Source of the DNA: Bacteroidales bacterium
Lineage (GTDB): Bacteria > Bacteroidota > Bacteroidia > Bacteroidales > PUMT01
Direction: 5' to 3'
Length of the DNA stretch: 7,319 nt
NCBI GenBank assembly: GCA_007132365.1
Contig: SLOS01000116.1
Coordinates: 1 to 7,319, forward strand
The translations under genes and the position numbers were made by a program. The stretch's first letter is position 1. The number at the start of each line of letters is the position of its first letter. The notes under the pieces are model-generated. The model saw only the letters and a list, made by a program, of their open reading frames with translations. It was not told the DNA's origin and searched no databases. Below are positions 1 through 7,291 of the stretch, one piece after another.

Positions 1-2
1 GC

Positions 3-1235
3 AATGAAGCGGATTGGTATGATTACCGCTGGCACCTGAAAAATGTGATTGTTGACGAAAAACCCCTGCTTGCATTAATCGAGCTCTCTCCACAGCAAAA
101 GGATGCGGTCGTAAAAGCAGCCAGGAACAAGATCCCCTTTGGAATTACCCCCTATTACCTTTCGCTTATCGACAAGCAATTGTCCATAGGCTATGATCAC
201 GCCGTAAGGGCACAGGTGATCCCCCCTCCCGATTATGTGGATATGATGGTGGAAAACCGTGATGTACGGGGCATGCGATTTGATTTTATGGGAGAGCATG
301 ACACTTCTCCCGCCGAGCTTATAACGCGGCGCTACCCGGGTATCTGCATATTAAAACCCTACAACACCTGTTCGCAGATCTGCGTCTATTGCCAGCGTAA
401 CTGGGAGATTGATGCATGCATGGACCCCGATGCCCAGGCGTCGGACCAGGTGATAGACACCGCCCTTGCATGGCTTGATGAGCACAAAAGCGTTGGAGAT
501 GTGCTTATTACAGGGGGAGACCCGATGATAATGGATGATGAGGTTATCGAAAGGATACTGGAAGAGATAGCCAAAAAGGACCATGTATACAGGGTGAGGT
601 TCGGCACACGCACACCGGTCGTGCTGCCGATGAGGTGGACCAAAAACCTTGTTTCCATTCTTGAGCGGTTCAATGTGCCGGGCAGGAGGCAGATATCGAT
701 AATAACCCATTTTGAACACTCATACGAGATAACGCCCGAAGCTGCAGCTGCAGTGAACATGATCAGGAAAGCAGGGCTCAGCGTCTACAACCAGGAGGTG
801 TTCACCCTGGAGAACTCACGGCGCTTTGAATCGGTCAGGCTGAGGCTTGATCTGAAGTCCATCGGCGTCGACCCCTACTATACATTCAATATGAAGGGAA
901 AAGATGAGACACGACGCTATATGGTCCCCATAGCCCGCATACTGCAGGAGAGAAAGGAGGAGGCAAGGCTGCTTCCCGGACTGGACCGTACCGATGAGCC
1001 TGTATTCAACGTTCCCAAGCTGGGCAAGAATCACCTGCAGTCCTGGCAGGACCACCGGGTGGTTATGATAATGCCTGACGGATCAAGGGTTTACGAGTTC
1101 CATCCATGGGAGAAGAATATAACCCCCGTGCCACCTTACAACTACCTTGACGTGCCGATCTATTACTATCTTGAAGAGCTGGCAGCAAGGGGTGAAAACA
1201 TAAGGGATTACCGCACCATCTGGTATTATTACTGA
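3..1235 (+). CDS. KamA-family radical SAM aminomutase, likely glutamate-type; 5' end outside window
   Basis: PLP-dependent radical SAM enzyme that would move an alpha-amino group to the beta carbon of an amino acid in the cytoplasm. The reading frame is open from the window edge, and the residues before the GTG at 45 (NEADWYDYRWHLKN) match the Trp-rich N-terminal segment of lysine 2,3-aminomutases, so the true start lies upstream and 45 is internal. Counting from 45, the [4Fe-4S]/SAM cluster motif is CSQICVYC (Cys109, 113, 116), GGDP is at 157-160, and the PLP lysine is probably Lys328 in LGKNH. The two Asp residues that bind the substrate amine in lysine 2,3-aminomutase align by eye with Lys284 (FNMK) and Asn322 (VFNVP). 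Family knowledge gives Lys/Asn there in glutamate 2,3-aminomutase, so beta-glutamate formation is my inference. The family call is secure; the substrate is moderately supported. The S8 protease gene follows closely on the same strand. Confidence 0.93.
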   Translation, partial: NEADWYDYRWHLKNVIVDEKPLLALIELSPQQKDAVVKAARNKIPFGITPYYLSLIDKQLSIGYDHAVRAQVIPPPDYVDMMVENRDVRGMRFDFMGEHDTSPAELITRRYPGICILKPYNTCSQICVYCQRNWEIDACMDPDAQASDQVIDTALAWLDEHKSVGDVLITGGDPMIMDDEVIERILEEIAKKDHVYRVRFGTRTPVVLPMRWTKNLVSILERFNVPGRRQISIITHFEHSYEITPEAAAAVNMIRKAGLSVYNQEVFTLENSRRFESVRLRLDLKSIGVDPYYTFNMKGKDETRRYMVPIARILQERKEEARLLPGLDRTDEPVFNVPKLGKNHLQSWQDHRVVMIMPDGSRVYEFHPWEKNITPVPPYNYLDVPIYYYLEELAARGENIRDYRTIWYYY

Positions 1236-1267
1236 TAGCCTTTTCACCATTGATAAAACACCTGCAG

Positions 1268-4200
1268 ATGCCCGAAGGACCAGACTATTTTTATTCCCGG
1301 TATCAGGCAGTTGTTTTGATTCTGTTGCTTCTGCTGATCCCTCGCGGTGGATATTCTCAAGCAGATGATCTGACGGTGATCAGGGACAGACAGATTGTTC
1401 CCGGCCGTATGACTGTTCCTGAAAATAAAGGTTTCAGTTATATAATGATGGGTGACAGTATAGTTGATATGTTTACCCGTTACCGGCCTGATGATGAGGT
1501 AAAGGTCATAGTGGAGTTTGAAACCCCTCCGCTTGCAGGGCATATCACCCCCGGCGAAGATACAACCAGTGCAAGGATAAAAAGATTAAGGATGCCTGTT
1601 GACCGGGAACATCAGAGGTTCAGAAGGGATCTGAGGGCCATTGAAAAACTTGCGGAGACTGATAACCGTTTAAAACGCACACCTGTTGTCAGCACCATCC
1701 GGAACGAATATGCCATAGTGTTTAACGGTGTGGCTCTGGATACCAGACAATGGGTGGCAGATGAGATCAGCAATCTCCCCTATGTAAAAAAGGTTCATAA
1801 AGACCGGAAAGTTGAGCTGCTGATAGACAGGAGTGCTCCTCATATTGGTGCCGATACCGTCAGGGCCGTCCATGAAGTTATGGGAGACGGGATTGTTATC
1901 GGGATAATAGATACAGGTATCGACTATATGCATCCTGATCTTGGTGGCGGATTGGGGCCCGGCTACAAAGTGATTGGCGGTTATGATTTTGTCAATGAAG
2001 ATGATGATCCGATGGATGAACACTGGCACGGTACTCATGTTGCAGGTATTGTTGCGGCAGATGGTGAGTTTAAGGGTGTTGCACCGGGCGCATCACTTAT
2101 GGCCTACAAAGTTATTCACAGGGAGGGTGTGGGTTTCGAGTCCTGGATACTGGCAGGAATAGAGAGAGCTGTTGTCGACGGGGTTCATCTGATTAATATG
2201 AGCCTGGGAAGGACCGGCGGCCATCCGGATGATCCGCTGTCAGTTGCTGTTGACAACGCATCGGAAACCGGTCTTATATGTGTGGTAGCAGCAGGCAATT
2301 CAGGGAGGGAGGGATATCAGACAATCACTTCCCCCGGGGTGGCCCCCAGTGCGCTTACCGTGGGAGCGACTAATCTGAATGACGTAATTGCCAGCTTCAG
2401 TTCACGCGGACCATCAGGTACCGGGTATGGGGTTAAACCGGAAATTCTGGCTCCTGGCATGAATATAACTGCCCCTGTTCCGGGCGAGGGTTACAGCACT
2501 GTAAACGGGACATCAATGGCTGCACCCCATGTAGCCGGAGGTACAGCTCTCCTGCTTGAAAAGGCAGGGGACATGCAACCAGGCCGGGTAAAAAGCATTT
2601 TTGTGCAGAGTGCTATTGATCTGGAATATGACATCTGGACACAGGGAGGAGGAAGGATAGATCTTGAAAGGGTGTTTGATATGTACGAGCTTGTAGCGGA
2701 ACCTGCTATAATAAATTTCGGGTTTGCAGATATTTTTCAGGATACCTGGACCACTGCCGATACATTAATTGTCAGCAACTACTCATCTTCTCCAAAATCA
2801 GTTGCGGTGACTCATACCGGCGATTTCCCCGCAGGAGTTGAGTTCACTGCATTCCCCTCCGACTTAATACTTGGTCCCGGAGAATCTCAGGAGGTAGTGG
2901 TATCGGTGACTGTTGACAACCTTCTTGTCCCTTTTCCGGAAGAATACCCGATGAGTTATTACGGGAACATAGAGATCACCTCACCTGAAACACGATCGCT
3001 TATCCCTGCAGTGTTTTCAAAAAGCACATTGCTGAGGCTGCATTTTGATGAGATACCGGGTATGTTGACCCTTTTCAATGAGGAGGATGACCTGCTTTTC
3101 ATATACCGCGATCCAGAGATTGATTATGAACTTGATGCCTGGATTCCGGCGGGTAACTATGATATTATTGTATCCTATGATGAGGGAGGAACAATTATAT
3201 TCCGCGAGGATACCATTGTGGAGGAATATACTGTTCTGGTAATCAGCAAGGAAGAGGCAGAAAACCATGTTCAGGTAATTAACAGGAACAAAGACGGAGC
3301 AATTATTGAAACAGACTTTGCTTATGACAGGTTCAGTCATCGTTCAGGCAGGTTCTCCTGGGGAACATATAACACGGGATTTTCTGAAAGATATTTTTCT
3401 GATTTCAGCAATTATACCTGGTACTGGAATTCAGGGAAAATTACACAGGGCGGTCAGGAATACTATATTCTGGGCGACGGGTTACAGGGATGCACCTCTG
3501 ATGTTGTCCAGACATATGAACCGGAAGATCTCAGGTATATTGAATTAGACCATAAAGTATTCGAAAATGATAAAGGTGTTATCCCGGTTATCTGGAATTG
3601 TTCCGGAGCGGGTTGCATTTCATCCGTTTCAGATTCAGCCCTGCATTTACCGTTTAAACAAACCTTCTACATATCCCCAAATTTCAGGTATGATGGACTG
3701 GAACTGGCTTTTATGGTAAAACTTCTTGGAGACGACGAAAATGCAAGGGTGATGTCGGACAGGTTGAGGGTTTTTTCTTCACCTTTGATAACGATTAATG
3801 AGAATGATAATCTATTTGCCTACAGGACATATGAAGATTTTTTTGAAGGTCAGCTTATTGAAGGTCTGATAATAGAGGACGGGTTGTTCCCGACCGGCCT
3901 GGGGCCGCCGGGCTGGTTCGGTGAGCTCTATACCAGGTCCGATTACCTGCAGCTTTACAATGTTCGGTATTTGTTTCTGTCGCAGATGAAGGACTGGCAT
4001 TATGATGATCTGCAATACAGGCTCTACAGTGATGGCCTGCTCCGTCAGTCGGGAAAGCTCCTTGAGGACTTCCAGACAATTGGGCGTGGTGTGCAGGATC
4101 ATGTCTCAATAAGGATCCCTGACGGCTCTGCCTATGATGTTCTTGAAATAGATTACAGCAACTTCAGGATACATGAAAGGGATGGGAAGGCCACCGTAAA

Positions 4201-5062
4201 GCTTGGCATGGAGAACCAGGGTGTCAGAAGGTACCTGCCCCGTATGCGATCGTTCAACATTCTGTCTGACGGTACCTTTACAGATAAAATAGTTACCGGA
4301 GATCAGAATATAATACAATTTGAACTTAAGCAGGGATATGCAGGTCCGGAAAATGGTGGATTTGCATTGGTGGCTGCGGAATGGAGCAGCTGGCCGGACA
4401 CGTTGTGGACTTTATTGGAATTGGATAATGATGGCGATCTTTACAATGCAGCAATACCCGGCTATATTCCGGAGGGCTATGTCTCCCTGCGTGTCACTGC
4501 GATTGATAATTCCGGAGGATTGATGCAATATATGGTTGAACCAGCCCTTTACAAGGAGGGCGCCGAAAAGCATCTTATCACGGCTGAAGCAGGCAAAAAC
4601 GGCAGTATACACCCTTCGGGACAGATTGAGGTAGGTCACGGAGAAGACCAGTTTTTTACTGTAGTCCCCGACGAGGACTACCGCCTGCTTTCACTGAAGG
4701 TTGACGGGAAAGAAATTGACACTGAAGTTGACCCGAAGTGGAATGAGGCAGAACAGCAATATACATTTACAGATGTCACCCGCGGTCATACAATAGAGGC
4801 AGTTTTCGGCGTGATAGGTTTAAAGATATATCCGAATCCTGCCAGGGATATGCTGTGGGTAGAGTTTGTCAGTCCGGCAACCGGCGAGGTGAGGGTTGAA
4901 ATCTACAACGTGCAGGGGCGGCTTGTCAGGGTTCTTAATGTCGCTGATAGGGGCCCGGTCTACCTGCCCGTTGATATCAGCGGGCTTCCCACTGGCTCTT
5001 ACGTGGTGGTCGTCGATAGCGATGAGAAGTTCCCGCCTGCAAAATTGATATTGATGAGGTGA
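1268..5062 (+). CDS. Secreted S8 subtilisin-like serine protease with type IX secretion sorting domain
   Basis: Predicted exported endopeptidase, 1264 residues from the ATG at 1268. A TTG at 1250 in the same frame would add six residues and one lysine; neither start has a clear Shine-Dalgarno match. The signal peptide core is AVVLILLLLLIP, with likely cleavage after YSQA (residue 32). Residues ~77-185 look like an I9-type propeptide. The catalytic domain (~195-470) has Asp215 (IIDTGID), His254 (HGTHVAG), oxyanion Asn344 (AAGNSG) and Ser416 (NGTSMAAP), so it should be active. A fibronectin-like sandwich probably spans ~478-585. Residues ~585-1000 are unassigned, with three Cys near 742-783. 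An Ig-like segment with DNDGD lies at ~1010-1095. An InlB-like bacterial repeat covers ~1102-1181. The tail from ~1184 (IYPNPA, then VEIYNVQGRLV, then LPTGSYVVVV) fits the T9SS type A sorting domain, implying release or surface attachment after outer-membrane transport. The physiological substrate is unknown. Confidence 0.95.
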   Translation: MPEGPDYFYSRYQAVVLILLLLLIPRGGYSQADDLTVIRDRQIVPGRMTVPENKGFSYIMMGDSIVDMFTRYRPDDEVKVIVEFETPPLAGHITPGEDTTSARIKRLRMPVDREHQRFRRDLRAIEKLAETDNRLKRTPVVSTIRNEYAIVFNGVALDTRQWVADEISNLPYVKKVHKDRKVELLIDRSAPHIGADTVRAVHEVMGDGIVIGIIDTGIDYMHPDLGGGLGPGYKVIGGYDFVNEDDDPMDEHWHGTHVAGIVAADGEFKGVAPGASLMAYKVIHREGVGFESWILAGIERAVVDGVHLINMSLGRTGGHPDDPLSVAVDNASETGLICVVAAGNSGREGYQTITSPGVAPSALTVGATNLNDVIASFSSRGPSGTGYGVKPEILAPGMNITAPVPGEGYSTVNGTSMAAPHVAGGTALLLEKAGDMQPGRVKSIFVQSAIDLEYDIWTQGGGRIDLERVFDMYELVAEPAIINFGFADIFQDTWTTADTLIVSNYSSSPKSVAVTHTGDFPAGVEFTAFPSDLILGPGESQEVVVSVTVDNLLVPFPEEYPMSYYGNIEITSPETRSLIPAVFSKSTLLRLHFDEIPGMLTLFNEEDDLLFIYRDPEIDYELDAWIPAGNYDIIVSYDEGGTIIFREDTIVEEYTVLVISKEEAENHVQVINRNKDGAIIETDFAYDRFSHRSGRFSWGTYNTGFSERYFSDFSNYTWYWNSGKITQGGQEYYILGDGLQGCTSDVVQTYEPEDLRYIELDHKVFENDKGVIPVIWNCSGAGCISSVSDSALHLPFKQTFYISPNFRYDGLELAFMVKLLGDDENARVMSDRLRVFSSPLITINENDNLFAYRTYEDFFEGQLIEGLIIEDGLFPTGLGPPGWFGELYTRSDYLQLYNVRYLFLSQMKDWHYDDLQYRLYSDGLLRQSGKLLEDFQTIGRGVQDHVSIRIPDGSAYDVLEIDYSNFRIHERDGKATVKLGMENQGVRRYLPRMRSFNILSDGTFTDKIVTGDQNIIQFELKQGYAGPENGGFALVAAEWSSWPDTLWTLLELDNDGDLYNAAIPGYIPEGYVSLRVTAIDNSGGLMQYMVEPALYKEGAEKHLITAEAGKNGSIHPSGQIEVGHGEDQFFTVVPDEDYRLLSLKVDGKEIDTEVDPKWNEAEQQYTFTDVTRGHTIEAVFGVIGLKIYPNPARDMLWVEFVSPATGEVRVEIYNVQGRLVRVLNVADRGPVYLPVDISGLPTGSYVVVVDSDEKFPPAKLILMR

Positions 5063-5077
5063 GCCTCTGCCCGGAGG

Positions 5078-5560
5078 TTAAACTTTCTTATAGATGCGGA
5101 ATAACATCGGGTATTTGTTCCGCTCGTCGGCAGGGTGATAAATTTCCTGCGATATTTTCCATCTCTTTTCTGAAATGTCCGGAAAGAATGTGTCTCCATC
5201 AAAATCATGGTCTATTATGGTGATATACAACCTGTCGGCCAGAGGAAGGGCTTGCCTGTAAATCTCACCGCCGCCGGCAATGAAAACTTCCGGTTCGCCG
5301 GCAACCAGCTCAATGGCCTGCTCAACCGAACCTGCTGTAAGGCAACCCGGCACCCCGTAGTCCTTCCTGCGGGTGACTATAATATTTGTGCGTCCCGGAA
5401 GGGGTTTGCCCACAGAATCAAATGTTTTCCTGCCCATGATTACCGGCTTTCCCATAGTTGTGTGCTTAAAGTACTTGAGATCTGCAGGAAGGTGCCATAT
5501 AAGGGAGTTGTCCTTTCCGATAACCCCGTTGCGACCCATTGCCACAATAATTGAAACCAT
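5078..5560 (-). CDS. folA: Dihydrofolate reductase
   Basis: Cytoplasmic NADPH-dependent reduction of dihydrofolate to tetrahydrofolate. At 160 residues it is almost the same length as the E. coli enzyme (159), and its active site can be read at matching positions: Trp22, Asp27 (WHLPADLKYF), Arg44 and Thr46 of the NADP-binding GRKTF, Arg57 in LPGR for the folate glutamate tail, the GGG turn at 96-98 in FIAGGGEIY, and Thr114 in YITIID. It starts with ATG at 5560, and an A-rich leader stands in for a strong ribosome binding site. It lies 57 bases downstream of thyA on the same strand, the common thyA-folA pairing, where it recycles the dihydrofolate that ThyA produces. Its 3' end converges on the protease gene with 15 bases between stop codons. 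Nothing suggests truncation or loss of function. Confidence 0.97.
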   Translation of the reverse strand: MVSIIVAMGRNGVIGKDNSLIWHLPADLKYFKHTTMGKPVIMGRKTFDSVGKPLPGRTNIIVTRRKDYGVPGCLTAGSVEQAIELVAGEPEVFIAGGGEIYRQALPLADRLYITIIDHDFDGDTFFPDISEKRWKISQEIYHPADERNKYPMLFRIYKKV

Positions 5561-5600
5561 AATTCAATATTTTGCTGTTTACTGCCCGATGCCTGTAAAG

Positions 5601-5617
5601 GGACAGATAGTCTGTCC
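5601..5617 (-). other. Perfect 7-bp hairpin between thyA and folA
   Basis: GGACAGA and TCTGTCC face each other across a 3-base loop, one base beyond the thyA stop codon in the direction of transcription. No T-run follows, so it is unlikely to be a full intrinsic terminator. In a thyA-folA transcript it could protect the upstream message from 3' exonuclease decay, attenuate folA, or be a processing site. The structure is seen directly; the role is inferred. Confidence 0.5.
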
Positions 5618-5618
5618 G

Positions 5619-6413
5619 TTAGACGGAAATCTCCCCCTTAATGTGCGAATGGGGGTTGTAGTTTTCTATGAGAAAGTCTTCGTAGGTAAAGTCATCAATG
5701 TTTTTCTTCTCCGGGTTTATTTTCATAACAGGGAGTTCCCTTGGCTCTCTTGCAAGTTGAAGCTTCACCTGCTGAATGTGGTTCAGATAAATATGTGCAT
5801 CGCCAAGGGTATGAATAAATTCTCCTGGCTGCATTCCGGTCACCTGGGCTACCATCATCATAAGAAGAGAATAGGATGCAATGTTGAAAGGGACCCCCAG
5901 AAAGATATCGGCACTTCTCTGGTAAAGCTGGCATGAAAGCTTCCCGTCGGCAACATAGAACTGGAAAAGGATATGGCATGGGGGCAGGGCCATCCTGTCA
6001 AGATCTCCCACGTTCCATGCGCTGACAATATGTCGCCGGGAATCCGGGTTTGTTTTCAGTGACTTTAAAACCTGCTTTATCTGGTCGATCTTCCTTCCGT
6101 CCGCTGAGGGCCAGGAGCGCCACTGGTACCCGTAAATATGTCCCAGATCACCATTCTCATCAGCCCAGGCATCCCATATCCTTACCTTGTTGTTTTTCAG
6201 GTACGCTATATTGGTGTCACCCTTAAGGAACCAAAGCAGTTCATGAATAATGGAGGGCAGATGCAGTTTTTTCGTTGTCATCAGGGGGAAGCCATGCTGC
6301 AGGTTGAACCGCATCTGATATCCGAACACACTTAGCGTGCCTGTACCTGTCCGGTCAGCCTTTTCTGCTCCGTTTGCCAAAACATGGTCCAGAAGATCAA
6401 GGTATTGCTTCAT
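5619..6413 (-). CDS. thyA: Thymidylate synthase
   Basis: Converts dUMP to dTMP with methylene-tetrahydrofolate as both methyl donor and reductant, in the cytoplasm, as a homodimer. The protein is 264 residues, the same as E. coli ThyA, and the catalytic residues keep that numbering: Arg21 (DRTGTGT), nucleophile Cys146 in LPPCHILFQFYV, Arg166-Ser167-Asp169 in QRSAD, Asn177 in FNIAS, and His207/Tyr209 in DAHIY. The C-terminus (NPHSHIKGEISV) is at the family's usual place, so the gene is full length. It starts with ATG at 6413 after an A/T-rich leader without a strong Shine-Dalgarno match. It sits 49 bases after the isomerase gene and 57 bases before folA, consistent with a single operon. This is the classical folate-dependent enzyme, not the flavin-dependent ThyX. 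Confidence 0.98.
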   Translation of the reverse strand: MKQYLDLLDHVLANGAEKADRTGTGTLSVFGYQMRFNLQHGFPLMTTKKLHLPSIIHELLWFLKGDTNIAYLKNNKVRIWDAWADENGDLGHIYGYQWRSWPSADGRKIDQIKQVLKSLKTNPDSRRHIVSAWNVGDLDRMALPPCHILFQFYVADGKLSCQLYQRSADIFLGVPFNIASYSLLMMMVAQVTGMQPGEFIHTLGDAHIYLNHIQQVKLQLAREPRELPVMKINPEKKNIDDFTYEDFLIENYNPHSHIKGEISV

Positions 6414-6462
6414 ATTTTTTTGTCAGGATTAGTGCAGACTATGCTGAAATGATATTTGAAAA

Positions 6463-7167
6463 TTAATAACTGAAGTTGTAAAACTTCATGATGTCCGATC
6501 TTTTCACCTTCTCCACCTTTACCCTCTTTATCCTGACATCCTCCAGGGGCCTGTCCCTCTCATCGGTAGGCTTCTCTGCAATAATGTCGGCCACCTCCAT
6601 CCCGCTCATCACCTGTCCGAACACGGTGTATTCGCCGTCAAGATGGGGGGCTGCCCTGTCGTGACGTACAATATAGAACTGGGTGGGACTCGAATTTTTC
6701 AGGGGGTTTCGCTCACCACCATAGCGTGCGGCACCTACGGTTCCCCTGCGGTGGCTGAATTTGGGGTTTATCTCGGCGGGTACATGAGGCGGTATTATTT
6801 CCTGATCCCATGCAGGTGTGATATTGGTTGTTGAAGGGTCGCCCGACTGGATCATGAAATGCTCTATAACCCTGTGAAAGAGATTCCCGTCGTAGACACC
6901 CGCCTTTGCCAGTTCAATAAAGTTCTCCTTGTGCATGGGAGTCTCATCATACAGAATCATCATCATGTTCCCGTATCTGGTCTCCAGTGTCACAAGGTAG
7001 TCATGCTCACTGTCCGGAATGGGGTCCTGCGCAGCGACCGGTTCGTTATTGATAACAGGGGCAAGGGCAAGCAAAAGAACCATTACCCTGATAAAAACCG
7101 GTAGTACCGAAAACTGTTTCGTTATAACCTGCTTTTTTAAAAATTCTCTGATTAAAGTATGCCTCAT
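6463..7167 (-). CDS. Exported cyclophilin-type peptidyl-prolyl cis-trans isomerase
   Basis: Predicted to catalyse prolyl cis-trans isomerisation during folding of exported proteins, in the periplasm. From the ATG at 7167 the protein has 234 residues. A hydrophobic stretch VMVLLLALAPV near residues 28-38 and a likely cleavage site after PVAA (residue 46) form a signal peptide with a long basic n-region; there is no lipobox Cys. The cyclophilin domain follows (~55-220): FHRVIEHFMIQSGD supplies Arg99, Phe104 and Gln107, and SPTQFYIV supplies Gln163 and Phe164. His175 sits where human CypA has Trp121, a position that varies in bacterial cyclophilins and lowers cyclosporin binding. Start choice is uncertain. 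An ATG at 7242 with AGGA five bases upstream would add 25 residues, and a TTG at 7263 would add 32. I prefer 7167 because the added residues run through DNA repeats that do not keep frame. It is the first gene of the probable isomerase-thyA-folA operon. Confidence 0.93.
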   Translation of the reverse strand: MRHTLIREFLKKQVITKQFSVLPVFIRVMVLLLALAPVINNEPVAAQDPIPDSEHDYLVTLETRYGNMMMILYDETPMHKENFIELAKAGVYDGNLFHRVIEHFMIQSGDPSTTNITPAWDQEIIPPHVPAEINPKFSHRRGTVGAARYGGERNPLKNSSPTQFYIVRHDRAAPHLDGEYTVFGQVMSGMEVADIIAEKPTDERDRPLEDVRIKRVKVEKVKRSDIMKFYNFSY

Positions 7168-7239
7168 TAAAACCTGTCCTCTTTTAAAAATTCTCTGTGC
7201 TAAAATCCAGCAAGTTAAAATCTGCCTTAAAAAATCCTG
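7122..7239. repeat. A/T-rich imperfect direct repeats at the 5' end of the isomerase gene
   Basis: The 16-base string TTTTAAAAATTCTCTG occurs exactly at 7135-7150 and 7182-7197, 47 bp apart, and a decayed third copy CTTAAAAAATCCTG lies at 7226-7239. Each is preceded by a related segment: TTATAACCTG at 7122, TTAAAACCTG at 7167 and TTAAAATCTG at 7215. The 42- and 47-bp offsets between the core copies are not both multiples of three, so the copies fall in different reading frames. That favours duplication at the DNA level in a leader over a repeated peptide, although the first copy lies inside the predicted signal-peptide coding region. Confidence 0.6.
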
Positions 7240-7247
7240 CATATTGA

Positions 7248-7291
7248 TCCTGGTTAACTGCAAATTTAAGGTTTTTAATCCATAACCAGGA
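7248..7291. repeat. 9-bp inverted repeat bracketing the candidate -7 box
   Basis: The arms TCCTGGTTA (7248-7256) and TAACCAGGA (7283-7291) are perfect reverse complements separated by 26 bases, and the candidate promoter box lies between them. The centres are about 35 bp apart. This could be a pair of sites for a regulator or a loose stem, or it may be chance in A/T-rich DNA. No protein is identified that would bind it. Confidence 0.4.
7261..7268 (-). promoter_or_regulatory. Candidate Bacteroidota -7 promoter box for the isomerase-thyA-folA operon
   Basis: The minus strand reads TAAATTTG here, an exact match to the TAnnTTTG -7 element known from Bacteroides and Flavobacterium. Transcription would start around 7253-7256. 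That leaves roughly 85 bases of leader before the ATG at 7167, or only about 12 before the ATG at 7242. No clear TTTG -33 element lies at the expected distance upstream, and an 8-base degenerate motif in A/T-rich DNA can occur by chance. Confidence 0.4.

Noticed and set aside
735..756. Run of GCTGCAGCTGCAG resembling a small palindromic repeat.
   Set aside because: It encodes an Ala-rich stretch (EAAAAV) of the aminomutase and is explained by codon choice.
351..760. Two overlapping minus-strand open frames of about 122-124 residues inside the aminomutase.
   Set aside because: They lie opposite the cluster-binding region of a clear coding sequence and have low-complexity or incoherent translations.
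1236..1267. A possible separate promoter for the protease between the two plus-strand genes.
   Set aside because: No TAnnTTTG match or other element is visible in this short gap.
5062..5080. Small stem CCTC/GAGG in the 15-base gap between the converging protease and folA genes, a possible bidirectional terminator.
   Set aside because: Only four firm base pairs with a 6-base loop and no T-run on either strand; too weak to call.
5373..5936. 187-residue plus-strand open frame across folA and thyA.
   Set aside because: It is antisense to two complete, motif-verified genes and its translation shows no recognisable domain.
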